A DNA stretch of 64,000 nucleotides from Curtobacterium sp. ZW137 (GTDB lineage Bacteria > Actinomycetota > Actinomycetes > Actinomycetales > Microbacteriaceae), in the NCBI RefSeq assembly GCF_003762905.1, contig NZ_RJKS01000001.1, positions 682,001 to 746,000 of the forward strand, in the 5' to 3' direction. The notes beneath the pieces were generated by a model, which did no database searches, was not told the DNA's origin, and saw nothing but the letters and a program-made list of their open reading frames with translations. How positions within the stretch are numbered: the stretch's first letter is position 1; every line of letters begins with the position of its first letter. Below, piece by piece: positions 53,590-64,000 of the stretch. The translations under genes were made by a program, and so were the position numbers.

Positions 53590-53949
53590 CTACTTCGCGG
53601 TACCGCGACGCTGCCGGAGCTGCTGCAGCGCGTCTTCCAGGAGCTGCGCCGCTTCCTCTTCGGTGCGGCGCTCCTTCACGTACGCGAGGTGCGTCTTGTA
53701 CGGCTCGGTCTTCGTGACCTGCGGAGGATTCTCCTTGTCACGACCGGCCGGGAGCCCGGTGGACGGCGAGTCGACCGTCTCGGGGATCTCCTCGTCGGGG
53801 AGGTTCGCGGCGAAGTACCGCACGACCTCGTTGCCGAGGGCGTCCCAGTAGGAGATCGCCACCCGCTCGGCCTGGACCCCGCGGTCCTGCTCCCCCATCG
53901 GGCCCGCGCCAACGCGCGAACCCCGGATTGCACTGCCTCCGCTTGCCAT
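53590..53949 (-). CDS. rbpA: RNA polymerase-binding protein RbpA
   Basis: A 119-residue actinobacterial transcription factor that binds the sigma subunit and RNA polymerase and stabilises open promoters. The start GGSAIRGSRVGAGPMGE, the core YWDALGNEVVRYFAANLPDEEIPETVDSP and the C-terminal sigma-binding helix RTEEEAAQLLEDALQQLRQRR are diagnostic. ATG 53949 begins 3 bases after the secG stop, with GGGAG about 7 bases upstream inside secG. Cotranscribed with secG. Confidence 0.97.
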   Translation of the reverse strand: MASGGSAIRGSRVGAGPMGEQDRGVQAERVAISYWDALGNEVVRYFAANLPDEEIPETVDSPSTGLPAGRDKENPPQVTKTEPYKTHLAYVKERRTEEEAAQLLEDALQQLRQRRGTAK

Positions 53950-53952
53950 GGA

Positions 53953-54204
53953 TCAGCTCCCCGCTGTGAACTTGTTGATGAGACCGAGCACGATGATGCT
54001 CACGATCCAGAGGAGACCGAGGATCACCGTGATCCGGTTCAGGTTGCGCTCGGCCACGCCGGACGCCCCGAGGTTGCTCGTCACACCGCCGCCGAACATG
54101 TCGGAGAGGCCGCCACCGCGGCCCTTGTGCAGGAGGATGAGGAGCGTGAGCAGGAGACTCGTGATAGCGAGGAGCACCTGCAGCACGACGGAGAGTATCG
54201 CCAC
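53953..54204 (-). CDS. secG: Protein translocase subunit SecG
   Basis: Small subunit of the SecYEG channel, 83 residues with two transmembrane helices at about 4-23 and 58-77 and the glycine-rich KGRGGGLSDMFGGG loop between them. GTG 54204 follows GAAAGG by 6 bases. It has its own -10 box (TATACT, 54235-54240) behind the tpiA hairpin. The gap-pgk-tpiA-secG order is standard in actinobacteria. Confidence 0.95.
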   Translation of the reverse strand: MAILSVVLQVLLAITSLLLTLLILLHKGRGGGLSDMFGGGVTSNLGASGVAERNLNRITVILGLLWIVSIIVLGLINKFTAGS

Positions 54205-54234
54205 GACGTACCTTTCGTGTCAGTCAGCCGTACG

Positions 54235-54240
54235 AGTATA
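54235..54240 (-). promoter_or_regulatory. -10 box of secG-rbpA
   Basis: TATACT on the minus strand; transcription would begin near 54228 and leave a leader of about 24 bases with a good ribosome site. It abuts the tpiA terminator hairpin. Confidence 0.5.
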
Positions 54241-54264
54241 CCGGCCGGGCAGTGCCCGGCCGGT
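54240..54264 (-). terminator. tpiA terminator hairpin
   Basis: 11-base perfect stem ACCGGCCGGGC around AGT, 50 bases beyond the tpiA stop. It ends the gap-pgk-tpiA transcript or attenuates it before secG. Confidence 0.75.
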
Positions 54265-54313
54265 ACCTCGTGCGGGAGTGGTGCAGAACGGGCTGCGAGA
54301 GCCGAGCGGACTG

Positions 54314-55093
54314 CTACAGCCCGACGTGCTGCCGGAAGCGCGCGATGGCCGCGAACTCCTGCACGTCGAGTGAAGCGCCGCCGACGAGCGCGCCGTCGAT
54401 GTCGGGCTCGCGGAGGAACCCGGCGATGTTGCCGGACTTCACCGAGCCGCCGTAGAGCACCCGGGTCTCCGCGGCGATCTCGTCGCCCCAGGCCGCGGCG
54501 ATGCCACGACGGAGCGCAGCGCACTCGTCCTGGGCCTGCTCGGCGGTGGCGGCCTGTCCGGAACCGATGGCCCAGACCGGCTCGTACGCCACGACGACCT
54601 CGGACGGCTTGACCGCGTCGAGCACGACCTGCAGCTGCTCGACCGGCACGACGCCGGCGCCGCGCTCGTCGCGCTGCTCACCGGTCTCGCCGACGCAGAC
54701 CAGCGGGACGAGCCCGTGCTTGACGGCCGCAGCGGTCTTGGCTGCCACGACCTCGTCGGTCTCGCCGTGGATGGTCCGACGCTCGGAGTGGCCGACGATC
54801 ACGTACGCGGCATCGAGTGCCGCGAGGAACGCGCCGGACACGTCGCCCGTGTAGGCGCCCGAGTCGAACTGGGACAGGTCCTGCGCGCCGAAGCGGATCG
54901 GGAGCTTGTCCGCCGAGATGAGCGTCTGCACGCTGCGGAGATCAGTGAAGGGCGGGAACACCGCGACCTCGACGTCGTCGAAGTCGTGGCGGGCGTCCTT
55001 CAGCGTCCACGCGAGCTTCTGCACGGTGGCGATGGCCTGGAGGTGGTCCAGGTTCATCTTCCAGTTGCCGGCGATGAGCGGCGTGCGGTTCAT
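54314..55093 (-). CDS. tpiA: Triosephosphate isomerase
   Basis: TIM-barrel glycolytic enzyme, 259 residues. Active-site Lys12 (AGNWKMN), His102 (VGHSERR) and Glu171 (AYEPVWAIG), with phosphate loop YGGSVKSGN, are all present. ATG 55093 follows GGGAGG by 7 bases. Third gene of gap-pgk-tpiA. Confidence 0.98.
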   Translation of the reverse strand: MNRTPLIAGNWKMNLDHLQAIATVQKLAWTLKDARHDFDDVEVAVFPPFTDLRSVQTLISADKLPIRFGAQDLSQFDSGAYTGDVSGAFLAALDAAYVIVGHSERRTIHGETDEVVAAKTAAAVKHGLVPLVCVGETGEQRDERGAGVVPVEQLQVVLDAVKPSEVVVAYEPVWAIGSGQAATAEQAQDECAALRRGIAAAWGDEIAAETRVLYGGSVKSGNIAGFLREPDIDGALVGGASLDVQEFAAIARFRQHVGL

Positions 55094-55133
55094 GCTGCGC
55101 CTCCCGAGAATCCAAGACGGAGCGGCGTGCGGG

Positions 55134-56351
55134 TCATGCGGACCACCCCAGTGCTTCGAGGCCGGGCAGCGACTTGCCCTCGAGGAACTCGAGGCTCGCG
55201 CCACCGCCCGTGGAGATGTGGCCGAACTGGTCGTCGGTGAACCCGAGCGACCGGACCGCAGCGGCCGAGTCACCACCGCCGACGACCCCGAGGCCGTCGA
55301 CCTCGGTGAGCGCCTGCGCGACGGTCTTGGTGCCCGCGGCGAAGGCCGGGAACTCGAACACGCCCATCGGGCCGTTCCAGAACACGGTCTTCGAGGAGGA
55401 GACCGCCGCCGCGAAGCGAGCAGCCGTCTCCGGGCCGATGTCCAGGCCGATGCCGTCGGCGCCGAACGAGGAGGACTCGATGGCGTCGGCGGCGACCGTC
55501 TCGTGGTCGGCGTCGGCCGAGAAGCCGGACGCCACGACGACGTCGGTCGGCAGGTCGATCGTGACGCCGAGCTCCTTCGCCCGCGAGAGGTACTCGCGGA
55601 CGACGTCGAGCTGGTCCTGCTCGAGCAGGGACTTGGCGACGCCGTGGCCCTGTGCGGCGAGGAACGTGAAGAGCATCCCGCCACCGATGCACAGCGTGTC
55701 CACCTGCGGCAGCAGGTGGTCGATGACGCCGAGCTTGTCGCTGACCTTCGAGCCGCCGAGGACGACCGTGTAGGGCCGCTCCGGGTTCTTGGTCAGTCGC
55801 TCGAGCACGCGGAGTTCGGTCTCGATGAGCTCACCGGCCGCCGAGGGCAGCGCGGATGCGAGCTCGTACACGGAGGCCTGCTTGCGGTGCACGACGCCGA
55901 ACCCGTCCGACACGAAGGCGTCGGCGAGGGCGGCGATGCGGTCCGCGAAGGCACCGCGCTCGGCGGCGTCCTTCGAAGTCTCCTCCGGGTTGAACCGGAG
56001 GTTCTCGAGCAGCAGGACGTCGCCGTCCCCGAGGGCCTCGGCCGCGGCGGTCGCGTCGTCACCGACGGTCTCGCCGACGAACGTGACCTCTTTCCCGAGC
56101 AGCTCGGAGAGCCGCTGGGCCACCGGCGCGAGCGAGTACTCGGGCTTGGGCTCGCCGTCGGGACGGCCGAGGTGGGAGATCACGATGACGCGTGCTCCGG
56201 CGTTGATGAGCGTGTTCAGCGTGCCGAGCGACGCCCGCACGCGGCCGTCGTCTGTGATGACGCCGTCCTTGAGCGGGACGTTGAGGTCACAGCGGACGAC
56301 GACGCGCTTGCCGGAGAGGTCGCCGAGGCGCTCGAGGGTGCGGAGACTCAT
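55134..56351 (-). CDS. pgk: Phosphoglycerate kinase
   Basis: A 405-residue kinase that makes ATP from 1,3-bisphosphoglycerate. [46 protein letters not shown] and the C-terminal [35 protein letters not shown] match the family. ATG 56351 lies 2 bases after the gap stop, so the pair is tightly linked; 40 bases separate it from tpiA. Confidence 0.98.
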   Translation of the reverse strand: MSLRTLERLGDLSGKRVVVRCDLNVPLKDGVITDDGRVRASLGTLNTLINAGARVIVISHLGRPDGEPKPEYSLAPVAQRLSELLGKEVTFVGETVGDDATAAAEALGDGDVLLLENLRFNPEETSKDAAERGAFADRIAALADAFVSDGFGVVHRKQASVYELASALPSAAGELIETELRVLERLTKNPERPYTVVLGGSKVSDKLGVIDHLLPQVDTLCIGGGMLFTFLAAQGHGVAKSLLEQDQLDVVREYLSRAKELGVTIDLPTDVVVASGFSADADHETVAADAIESSSFGADGIGLDIGPETAARFAAAVSSSKTVFWNGPMGVFEFPAFAAGTKTVAQALTEVDGLGVVGGGDSAAAVRSLGFTDDQFGHISTGGGASLEFLEGKSLPGLEALGWSA

Positions 56352-56353
56352 GC

Positions 56354-57535
<1,182 letters not shown>

Positions 57536-58516
57536 TCAGGCGCCCTCGAGCTCCTCGGGGACGCTGGCCTCGGTGCCGGGCACGTTCAGCTCGACGGCAC
57601 GCTTGTCGGCCATCGCGAGGAGTCGGCGGATGCGGCCGGCGATGGCGTCCTTCGTCATGGGCGGGTCCGCGTGCTGGCCGAGCTCGTCGAGCGAGGCGTC
57701 ACGGTGCGCGAGGCGCAGGGAGCCCGCGTACTGCAGGTGGTCGGGGACCTCGTCGCCGAGGATCTCGAGCGCACGCTCGACCCGGGCGCACGCGGCGACG
57801 GCGGCCTGGGCGGAGCGGCGGAGGTTCGCGTCGTCGAAGTTGACGAGACGGTTCGCGGTGGCGCGGACCTCGCGACGCTGCCGCATCTCCTCCCACTCCG
57901 CGGTGGTGCGGGCGGCGCCCATCACGGTGAGCATCTGGCCGATGGCCTCGCCGTCGCGGATGACGACGCGGTGCACCCCGCGGACCTCACGGCCCTTCGC
58001 GGCGACCCCGAGGCGCGACGCGGCTCCCACCAGGGCCATCGCTGCTTCGTTGCCGGGGCAGGTGACCTCGAGCGCGGCTGCCCGGCCCGGGTCGGTGAGG
58101 GTGCCGGCGGCGAGGAAGGCACCGCGCCAGATCGCGGCGAGGTCCTCGCGGTTGCCGGTGGTCAGGCGGTTCGGGAGGCCGCGGACCGGACGGCGACGGG
58201 CGTCCATCAGGCCGGTCTGGCGTGCGAGGGTCTCCCCCGCCTCGAGCACGCGGACCAGGTAGCGGGTGCCGCGACGGGCGGATGCCGAGGACCCCACCGA
58301 TGCCTCGCTCCGGACGCCGTACAGCTCGGCGAGGTCCTTGCGGACCCGGTGCACGATGATCCGGGTGTCCAGCTCGACCTCGACGGCGATCCTGCCGGAG
58401 ATGACGTGCAGGCCACCCGCGAACCGCAGGATGGTCGCGAGTTCGGCGGCACGGACCGTGTTGCGGCCCACGACGACCCTGGCCAGTTCGTCCTTGACCT
58501 CGGCAGTCAACGGCAC
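57536..58516 (-). CDS. whiA: Transcription regulator WhiA
   Basis: A 326-residue regulator with a LAGLIDADG-like N-terminal domain and a C-terminal helix-turn-helix; it controls sporulation and division genes in Streptomyces and is kept in nearly all actinobacteria. VKDELARV at the start, [18 protein letters not shown], and the C-terminal [41 protein letters not shown] are diagnostic. GTG 58516 has AGGAA 7 bases upstream and gives the family-type start; ATG 58537 lacks a ribosome site. Usual neighbours rapZ and gap flank it. Confidence 0.96.
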   Translation of the reverse strand: MPLTAEVKDELARVVVGRNTVRAAELATILRFAGGLHVISGRIAVEVELDTRIIVHRVRKDLAELYGVRSEASVGSSASARRGTRYLVRVLEAGETLARQTGLMDARRRPVRGLPNRLTTGNREDLAAIWRGAFLAAGTLTDPGRAAALEVTCPGNEAAMALVGAASRLGVAAKGREVRGVHRVVIRDGEAIGQMLTVMGAARTTAEWEEMRQRREVRATANRLVNFDDANLRRSAQAAVAACARVERALEILGDEVPDHLQYAGSLRLAHRDASLDELGQHADPPMTKDAIAGRIRRLLAMADKRAVELNVPGTEASVPEELEGA

Positions 58517-58596
58517 AGCATCATTCCTAACGTTCATCTGGTGGTGGGGGGACCGTGGCCCGGTGGCGCGCACGTGTTGAGCGGCCGGTGGGACGG

Positions 58597-59484
58597 TCAC
58601 TCCCGGCCGAGATCTCGGTTCTTCACACGCACGGCGACGTTGGGCATCCCACGGAGGAGGCTCGCCAACTCGGCGACGATGGCGACCGAGCGGTGCTTCC
58701 CGCCGGTACAGCCGATGGCGATCGTAGCGTGTCTTTTGTTCTCGCGCTGGTACCCCTCGAGCACGGGCTCGAGCACGGAGGCGTACCGGTCGACGAACGG
58801 ACGGGCTCCGGACTGTGCCAGGACGTAGTCGGAGACCGGCTTGTCGAGGCCGGTGTGGGCCCGCAGTTCCGGGACCCAGTAGGGGTTCGGGATGAAGCGG
58901 ACGTCGGCCACCATGTCGGCGTCGGCGGGCAGCCCGTACTTGAACCCGAAGCTCATCAGGGTGACCTGGACGCCGGTGAACCGGTCCTCGGCGAACTTCT
59001 CGGTCACCGTGTTCGCGAGTTGGTGGATGTTCAGGTCGGACGTGTCGATGATCACGTCGGACGCCTCGCGCAGGCCGAGCAGCCGGGTGCGCTCCCGGGC
59101 GATGCCGTCGAGGAGCGTGTCCTCCCCCTGCAGCGGGTGCGGCCGGCGGACCTGCTCGAACCGGCGGACGAGCACCTGGTCGGTCGCCTCGAGGAAGAGC
59201 ATGCGGACCCGCGCCGACGTCGAGGACCGGAGCTGCTCGACCGCGTGGTCCGGGTCGGTGAAGTACCGCTCACCGCGGACGTCGACGACGACGGCGAGCT
59301 TCGGGATCTTCTCACCGGCCCGGTCCGCCAGGTCGGTCAGCGTGGCGAGCATCTGCGTCGGCAGGTTGTCGACCACGTACCAGTCGAGGTCCTCGAGCGC
59401 CTTGCCGACGGTCGAGCGCCCGGCACCGGACATCCCGGTGACGATCAGGACGTCGTGCTGGGGCTTCGGTTCGGTGTCGGTCAT
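58597..59484 (-). CDS. rapZ: RapZ-like nucleotide-binding protein (YvcJ family)
   Basis: A 295-residue P-loop protein. Walker [10 protein letters not shown] (17-25), [19 protein letters not shown], then the C-terminal RapZ domain [25 protein letters not shown] and [19 protein letters not shown]. RapZ binds small RNAs and UDP-sugars in enterobacteria; the role of the actinobacterial form is not settled. In Streptomyces and mycobacteria yvcK lies between rapZ and whiA, but here only 80 bases do. Confidence 0.94.
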   Translation of the reverse strand: MTDTEPKPQHDVLIVTGMSGAGRSTVGKALEDLDWYVVDNLPTQMLATLTDLADRAGEKIPKLAVVVDVRGERYFTDPDHAVEQLRSSTSARVRMLFLEATDQVLVRRFEQVRRPHPLQGEDTLLDGIARERTRLLGLREASDVIIDTSDLNIHQLANTVTEKFAEDRFTGVQVTLMSFGFKYGLPADADMVADVRFIPNPYWVPELRAHTGLDKPVSDYVLAQSGARPFVDRYASVLEPVLEGYQRENKRHATIAIGCTGGKHRSVAIVAELASLLRGMPNVAVRVKNRDLGRE

Positions 59485-59612
59485 CTGGGAGATGTGCTCC
59501 GTCGTCGCTGCCCGGGCGCGTCGCCCGAGCGGTCGTGTGGCCCGCGTGAGCGGCCCGGTGGTCTGTTGCTCGGCGACCAGGCTATCGCCCGGCGCGTGGG
59601 TGCGCTCCGGGC

Positions 59613-59696
59613 GGCCTGGAGGCTCCTGGTGGCGTCATGCAGGCAGGTGCGGACCGTCGCTGGTCACCGCTGGGACCCGCACCGGGCCTCCAGACC
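59613..59696. repeat. Remnant of a family B repeat over the uvrC stop
   Basis: GGCCTGGAGGC (59613-59623) and its near-complement GCCTCCAGACC (59686-59696) face each other across 62 bases that include the uvrC stop. The right half is inside the uvrC C-terminal codons. Confidence 0.5.
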
Positions 59697-61710
59697 GGAT
59701 CACGTCCGACGCATCGGACGCTTCCGACGGGACCGGTGCGCTCGTCGGGGTCGGGCCGGTCGGCGTGCTCGCCGGGACGGTCTGCAGCTTCCGGACCACC
59801 GCGGCGGCGGTCGCCGGGCCGACGCCCGGGACCTCGCCGATCTCCTCGGCGGTGGCGGACCGCAGGCGCGTCACCGAGCCGAAGTGCTTCAGGAGCGCAC
59901 TGACGCGGCTCGGGCCGAGGCCGGGGATCTCGGAGAGCTGCGTCCGGACGTCCCGCTTCCGGCGGCCGCGCTGGTGCGTGATCGCGAAGCGGTGCGCCTC
60001 GTCGCGGATGCGCTGGATGAGGAAGAGCGCCTCCGAGTTGCGCGGCAGGATCACCGGGAAGTCGTCGTCGGGGAGCCAGAGTTCCTCGAGCCGCTTCGCG
60101 ATGCCGACGAGCGCGATGTCCCGAACGCCGGCTTCGTCCATCGCCCGCTTCGCTGCCTGCACCTGCGGCTGCCCGCCGTCCACGATGAGCAGCTGCGGGC
60201 GGTACGCGAACCGCTTCGTCGGCTTCTCCACCGCGACCACGCCGTCCGCGTTCTGGTCCGGCTGGTCCGGGAGCTCGGCGTCCTCGTCGAGGCGCGCCAG
60301 CCGCCGGGTGAGCACCTGGTGCATGCTGTCCGTGTCGTCGCGGGTCTCCGCGATCGAGTAGCGGCGGTACTGGTCCTTGCGGGGCAGGCCGTCCTCGAAC
60401 ACCACCATCGAGGCCACCACGTTGGTGCCCTGCAGGTGCGAGATGTCGTAGCACTCCATGCGCAGCGGGGCCTCGGTCATGCCGAGGGCGTCCTGGATGT
60501 CCGCGAGTGCTGCCGCTCGGGTGGTGTAGTCGGCGGAGCGCTTGGTCTTGTAGAGCATCAGGGCCTGCTGCGCGTTCTGCGACGCGGTGCGCGCGAGTCC
60601 CGCCCGGTCGCCGCGCTGGGCGGTGCTGAGCTTGGTCCCGCGGCCACCACGACGTTCGCTGAGCCACTGCTGCAGGGCGTCGGCGTCCTCCGGGAGTTCC
60701 GGGACGACGACTTCGCGCGGTGGTTCCTCGGTCGTCGGACTGTGCAGCGCTCCGGCTGCCCGCGGCGACAGCTCGCCATCGGCATAGACGCCCTGGACGA
60801 TCTGCTCCACCAGGTCCCCGGTGGAGATGTCGAGTTCCTTGTCCACGACCCAGCCGCGCACACCGCGGATGCGGCCACCGCGGACGGAGAACAGCTGCAC
60901 CGCGGCCGCCAGTTCGTCCTCGGCGATGCCGAACAGGTCGAGGTCGACGGAGTCCCGGAGGACCACCGCGGACTTCTCCAGCACGGCTTCGAGCGCTTCG
61001 ACCTGGTCGCGGTACTTGGCGGCCTGCTCGTACTGCATCGCGTCCGCCGATGCGCCCATCCGCTGCCGGAGCTCGGTGATCACCCGACGGTCGTAGCTGT
61101 TCATGAAGCGCACGAACTCCTCGACCAGGGCACGGTGCTCGGCGATCGTCACGCGCTGCGAACAGGGTCCGCCGCACTTGCCGATCTGCCCCGGGAAGCA
61201 CGGCTTGCCCGTCTGCATGGCGCGCTTGTACGACGAGTCCGAGCAGGTGCGGATCGGGAACACCTTGATCATCAGGTCGATGGTGTCGTGCACGGCCCAG
61301 ATCTTCGGGTACGGCCCGAAGTACTTCGCGCCCTTGATCTTCCGGTTCCGCGTCACCATCACCCGCGGGGCTTCGTCGCCGAGGGTGATCGCCATGTACG
61401 GGTACGACTTGTCGTCCCGGAACTTGACGTTGAACGGCGGGTCGAACTCCTTGATCCAGGTGTACTCGAGCTGCAGCGCCTCGATCTCGGAGCCGACCGT
61501 CGTCCACTCGACGCTCTTCGCCGTCAGGACCATTCGCCGCGTGCGCTCGTGCAGCGTCGGCAGGGGCGCGAAGTAGTTGCTCAGCCGTGCGCGGAGGTTC
61601 TTCGCCTTGCCGACGTAGAGCACCCGGCCGTTGCCGTCACGCCAGCGGTAGACGCCCGGGTCGGTCGGGATGTCCCCCGCCTTCGGGCGCCACGAGACGG
61701 TGTCCGCCAC
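59635..61710 (-). CDS. uvrC: UvrABC system protein C
   Basis: Excinuclease subunit that cuts on both sides of a lesion, 691 residues. The GIY-YIG nuclease (about 15-90: [31 protein letters not shown]), UVR helix (about 211-243), RNase H-like endonuclease ([23 protein letters not shown]) and C-terminal double helix-hairpin-helix ([41 protein letters not shown]) are complete. A 45-residue [20 protein letters not shown] tail is an unusual extension and overlaps a repeat remnant. GTG 61710 directly follows the uvrA stop. Confidence 0.97.
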   Translation of the reverse strand: MADTVSWRPKAGDIPTDPGVYRWRDGNGRVLYVGKAKNLRARLSNYFAPLPTLHERTRRMVLTAKSVEWTTVGSEIEALQLEYTWIKEFDPPFNVKFRDDKSYPYMAITLGDEAPRVMVTRNRKIKGAKYFGPYPKIWAVHDTIDLMIKVFPIRTCSDSSYKRAMQTGKPCFPGQIGKCGGPCSQRVTIAEHRALVEEFVRFMNSYDRRVITELRQRMGASADAMQYEQAAKYRDQVEALEAVLEKSAVVLRDSVDLDLFGIAEDELAAAVQLFSVRGGRIRGVRGWVVDKELDISTGDLVEQIVQGVYADGELSPRAAGALHSPTTEEPPREVVVPELPEDADALQQWLSERRGGRGTKLSTAQRGDRAGLARTASQNAQQALMLYKTKRSADYTTRAAALADIQDALGMTEAPLRMECYDISHLQGTNVVASMVVFEDGLPRKDQYRRYSIAETRDDTDSMHQVLTRRLARLDEDAELPDQPDQNADGVVAVEKPTKRFAYRPQLLIVDGGQPQVQAAKRAMDEAGVRDIALVGIAKRLEELWLPDDDFPVILPRNSEALFLIQRIRDEAHRFAITHQRGRRKRDVRTQLSEIPGLGPSRVSALLKHFGSVTRLRSATAEEIGEVPGVGPATAAAVVRKLQTVPASTPTGPTPTSAPVPSEASDASDVIRSGGPVRVPAVTSDGPHLPA

Positions 61711-64000
61711 CTACCGAGCACCCGCCTTCTGCTTGTCTGACTGCTTGTCCGCGGTCTGCTTCTCTGACTGCTTGTCCGCGGTCTGCTTGTCCGCGCCGCT
61801 GCTGCGCTTCAGGGCACCGAGCTTGGTCTCGTCGACCTTGCGCGCGCCGACCGAACGCTCCTTGCCCACGCGGGCGTCCTGCGCCTCGAGGATCTCACGG
61901 AGGAAGACGCCCGTGTGGCTCTCGGGGACGTCGGCGACGTGCTCCGGGGTGCCGGTCGCGAGGACCGTGCCTCCACCCGAGCCGCCTTCCGGACCCATGT
62001 CGATGAGCCAGTCGGCGGACTTGATGACGTCGAGGTTGTGCTCGATCGTGATGACCGTGTTGCCCTTGTCGACCAGGCCCTGCAGCACGAGGAGCAGCTT
62101 CCGCACGTCTTCGAAGTGCAGACCCGTGGTCGGCTCGTCGAGGACGTACACCGTGCGGCCGTTCGAGCGGCGCTGGAGCTCCGTCGCGAGCTTCACGCGC
62201 TGGGCTTCGCCGCCGGACAGGGTCGTGGCGCTCTGGCCGAGCCGCACGTAGCCGAGGCCCACGTCGACGAGGGTCGCCATGTACCGGTGGATCGCGGAGA
62301 TCGGCTCGAAGAACTCGGCCGCTTCGCTGATCGGCATGTCGAGGACCTCGGAGATGTCCTTGCCCTTGTAGTGCACCTGCAGCGTCTCGCGGTTGTAGCG
62401 CGCGCCGCCGCAGACTTCGCACGCGACGTAGACGTCGGGCAGGAAGTTCATCTCGATCTTGATCGTGCCGTCACCGGAGCAGTTCTCGCAGCGACCGCCC
62501 TTGACGTTGAAGCTGAAGCGGCCGGGCAGGTAGCCGCGGGCCTTCGCTTCGGGGGTCTCCGCGAAGAGCTGCCGGATGCGGTCGAACACCCCGGTGTAGG
62601 TCGCCGGGTTCGAGCGCGGGGTGCGGCCGATCGGGGCCTGGTCGACGTGCACGACCTTGTCGAGCTGGTCGAGGCCCTTCACGCGGGTGTGCTTGCCGGC
62701 GATGTGCCGTGCGCCGTTGAGCTGGTTCGCGAGCACCTTGTAGAGGATGTCGTTGACGAGCGTCGACTTGCCGGAGCCGCTGACGCCGGTCACCGCCGTG
62801 AACACGCCGAGCGGGAAGTCGACGTCCACTTCCTTGAGGTTGTTCGCGCGGGCGCCCTGCACGCTGATCACGCGCTTCTTGTTGATCTTCCGGCGCTCGC
62901 TCGGCATCTCGATCGCCCGGCGACCGGCGAGGTAGTCCCCCGTGATCGACTCGCGGTTCTCGATCATCTCGTCGTAGGAACCCGAGTGCACGACGTTGCC
63001 GCCGTTCACGCCGGCACCGGGGCCGATGTCGACGACCCAGTCGGCCGTCCGGATCGTGTCTTCGTCGTGCTCGACGACGATGAGCGTGTTCCCGAGGTTC
63101 TTCAGCTTGACGAGGGTGTCGATGAGGCGCCGGTTGTCGCGCTGGTGCAGCCCGATGCTCGGCTCGTCGAGGACGTAGAGCACGCCGGTCAGGCCGGAAC
63201 CGATCTGGGTCGCCAGTCGGATGCGCTGCGCTTCGCCGCCGGACAGGGACCCCGCCCCGCGCGAGAGCGTGAGGTAGTTCAGCCCGACCTCGAGCAGGAA
63301 CTCGAGGCGCGCCCGGATCTCCCGCAAGACCGCCGCCGCGATGTGGGCTTCGCGATCCGTCAGGGTCAGGGTCTCCATGAAGGAGTACGCGTCGTCGAGG
63401 CTCAACTCGGTGACGTCGGCGATGCTGCGGTCCGCGACGGTCACGCCGAGCACCTCGGGCTTCAGGCGCGTGCCGTCGCACACCGGGCACGGCACTTCAC
63501 GCAGGTAGCCCTGGAAGCGCTGCCGCTGTGAGTCCGACTCCGCTTCGGCGAACTTGCGCTCGATGTAGGGCATCACGCCCTCGAACCCACTGGTGTAGCG
63601 CATCTCGCGACCGAACCGGTTGCGCCAGGACACCGAGACCTCGAAGTCCTTGCCGGTCAGGATCGCTGCCTGGACCTTCGGGTCGAGCTGGTTCCACGGG
63701 GTGTCGAGGCGGAAGCCGAGCTCCTTGCCGAGGCCAGCCAGGAGCTTCTCGAAGTAGGAGTACAGGCCGCTGGTGCCCGTCCAGGGCAGCAGCACACCGT
63801 CGGCGAGGGAGGCTTCGGGGTCGCCGAGCACCAGGTCCGGGTCGACCGACATGCGCGTGCCGAGGCCGGAGCACTCCGGGCACGCACCGAACGGCGCGTT
63901 GAACGAGAACGTCCGCGGCTCGATCTCGGTGAGGGCGAGCGGGTGGTTGTTCGGGCAGGACAGGTTCTCGGAGTAGGTCCGGACCGCGCCGGGCCCTTCG
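61711..64000 (-). CDS. uvrA: UvrABC system protein A (partial, N-terminus missing)
   Basis: Lesion-recognition ATPase of nucleotide excision repair; the visible 763 codons run off the window edge. In order: Cys-rich [16 protein letters not shown] of the first zinc module, [17 protein letters not shown], signature [29 protein letters not shown] (second Walker A), the second zinc module [34 protein letters not shown], and [14 protein letters not shown]. The C-terminal 30 residues are a [14 protein letters not shown] Lys/Gln repeat. First of the visible uvrA-uvrC-rapZ-whiA series. Confidence 0.96.
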   Translation of the reverse strand, partial: EGPGAVRTYSENLSCPNNHPLALTEIEPRTFSFNAPFGACPECSGLGTRMSVDPDLVLGDPEASLADGVLLPWTGTSGLYSYFEKLLAGLGKELGFRLDTPWNQLDPKVQAAILTGKDFEVSVSWRNRFGREMRYTSGFEGVMPYIERKFAEAESDSQRQRFQGYLREVPCPVCDGTRLKPEVLGVTVADRSIADVTELSLDDAYSFMETLTLTDREAHIAAAVLREIRARLEFLLEVGLNYLTLSRGAGSLSGGEAQRIRLATQIGSGLTGVLYVLDEPSIGLHQRDNRRLIDTLVKLKNLGNTLIVVEHDEDTIRTADWVVDIGPGAGVNGGNVVHSGSYDEMIENRESITGDYLAGRRAIEMPSERRKINKKRVISVQGARANNLKEVDVDFPLGVFTAVTGVSGSGKSTLVNDILYKVLANQLNGARHIAGKHTRVKGLDQLDKVVHVDQAPIGRTPRSNPATYTGVFDRIRQLFAETPEAKARGYLPGRFSFNVKGGRCENCSGDGTIKIEMNFLPDVYVACEVCGGARYNRETLQVHYKGKDISEVLDMPISEAAEFFEPISAIHRYMATLVDVGLGYVRLGQSATTLSGGEAQRVKLATELQRRSNGRTVYVLDEPTTGLHFEDVRKLLLVLQGLVDKGNTVITIEHNLDVIKSADWLIDMGPEGGSGGGTVLATGTPEHVADVPESHTGVFLREILEAQDARVGKERSVGARKVDETKLGALKRSSGADKQTADKQSEKQTADKQSDKQKAGAR

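Noticed and set aside
54240..54264. Hairpin between tpiA and secG as part of the dispersed families
   Set aside because: It is a short 11-base stem with a unique sequence and fits a simple terminator.
55094..55684. Upstream extension of tpiA into pgk
   Set aside because: The extension is the pgk 3' end read in another frame and Ser/Arg-rich. ATG 55093 has a strong ribosome site.
58555..61740. 1061-codon open frame over rapZ and uvrC on the plus strand
   Set aside because: It is a mirror of well-conserved genes. Its length reflects the lack of stop codons in high-GC antisense frames.

Overview
The window is high-GC actinobacterial chromosome. Its gene set includes mycothiol ligase MshC, RbpA, WhiA, SURF1 next to a DUF3099 protein, a Suf cluster, and GlgC/GlgA with TreS. 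It fits Microbacteriaceae best, and Curtobacterium or a close relative is my inference. Many genes start with GTG, one almost certainly with TTG (gap). Neighbouring genes often overlap by 1-4 bases. Several genes appear to be leaderless, with a TAnnnT box 6-8 bases before the start codon. I found no insertion sequence, prophage, CRISPR array, toxin-antitoxin or defence cassette. The gene content is core chromosome.

Layout. Bases 1-5975: partial FKBP-type lipoprotein, trmI, a HAD phosphatase, a PAC2 protein, mshC and uppP. Bases 6038-9523: M20 peptidase, tRNA-Leu(GAG), type II NADH dehydrogenase and a 67-residue protein. Bases 9534-15066: a coupled operon of FUSC membrane protein, DNA polymerase IV and DEAH helicase. 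Bases 15147-26756: acyl-CoA dehydrogenase-like protein, SGNH hydrolase, D,D-carboxypeptidase, TrmH-type methyltransferase, Sir2 deacylase, histidine phosphatase, small membrane proteins, glycosyltransferase, alpha/beta hydrolase, trehalose synthase and a DnaQ-like exonuclease. Bases 26977-35086: L31 type B, lone ABC ATPase, an ArsR/SRPBCC pair, divergent glgA and glgC, serB, fabG, and the DUF3099/zinc-site protein/SURF1 operon. Bases 35183-44516: ABC-F protein, bioY, the suf operon (sufB-sufD-Rieske-sufC-sufT), ctaA and ctaB. Bases 44922-53304: tkt-tal-pgi-zwf-opcA-pgl, the whole oxidative pentose phosphate entry plus the non-oxidative transferases. Bases 53590-64000: on the minus strand uvrA (partial)-uvrC-rapZ-whiA-gap-pgk-tpiA-secG-rbpA.

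Metabolically the window joins lower glycolysis (gap, pgk, tpiA), the pentose phosphate pathway, alpha-glucan and trehalose metabolism (glgC, glgA/glgM, treS), heme A synthesis and cytochrome oxidase assembly (ctaA, ctaB, SURF1), Fe-S assembly and mycothiol synthesis.

The least explained structure lies between genes. Several families of long, nearly perfect inverted repeats recur at unrelated loci, mostly where two genes converge. The main family (half-site GGGAGGCCCGGTGCCAG) has four near-identical copies, all at convergent gene ends. Two of those copies are followed by the same second inverted repeat (core GAGATCGCACTTCG). The ctaA/ctaB junction is a 484-base island of several such families. 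Short tandem repeats (7-mer and 12-mer units) fill other gaps. I read these as bidirectional terminators that may also spread or be copied between sites; the sequence alone does not prove either role.
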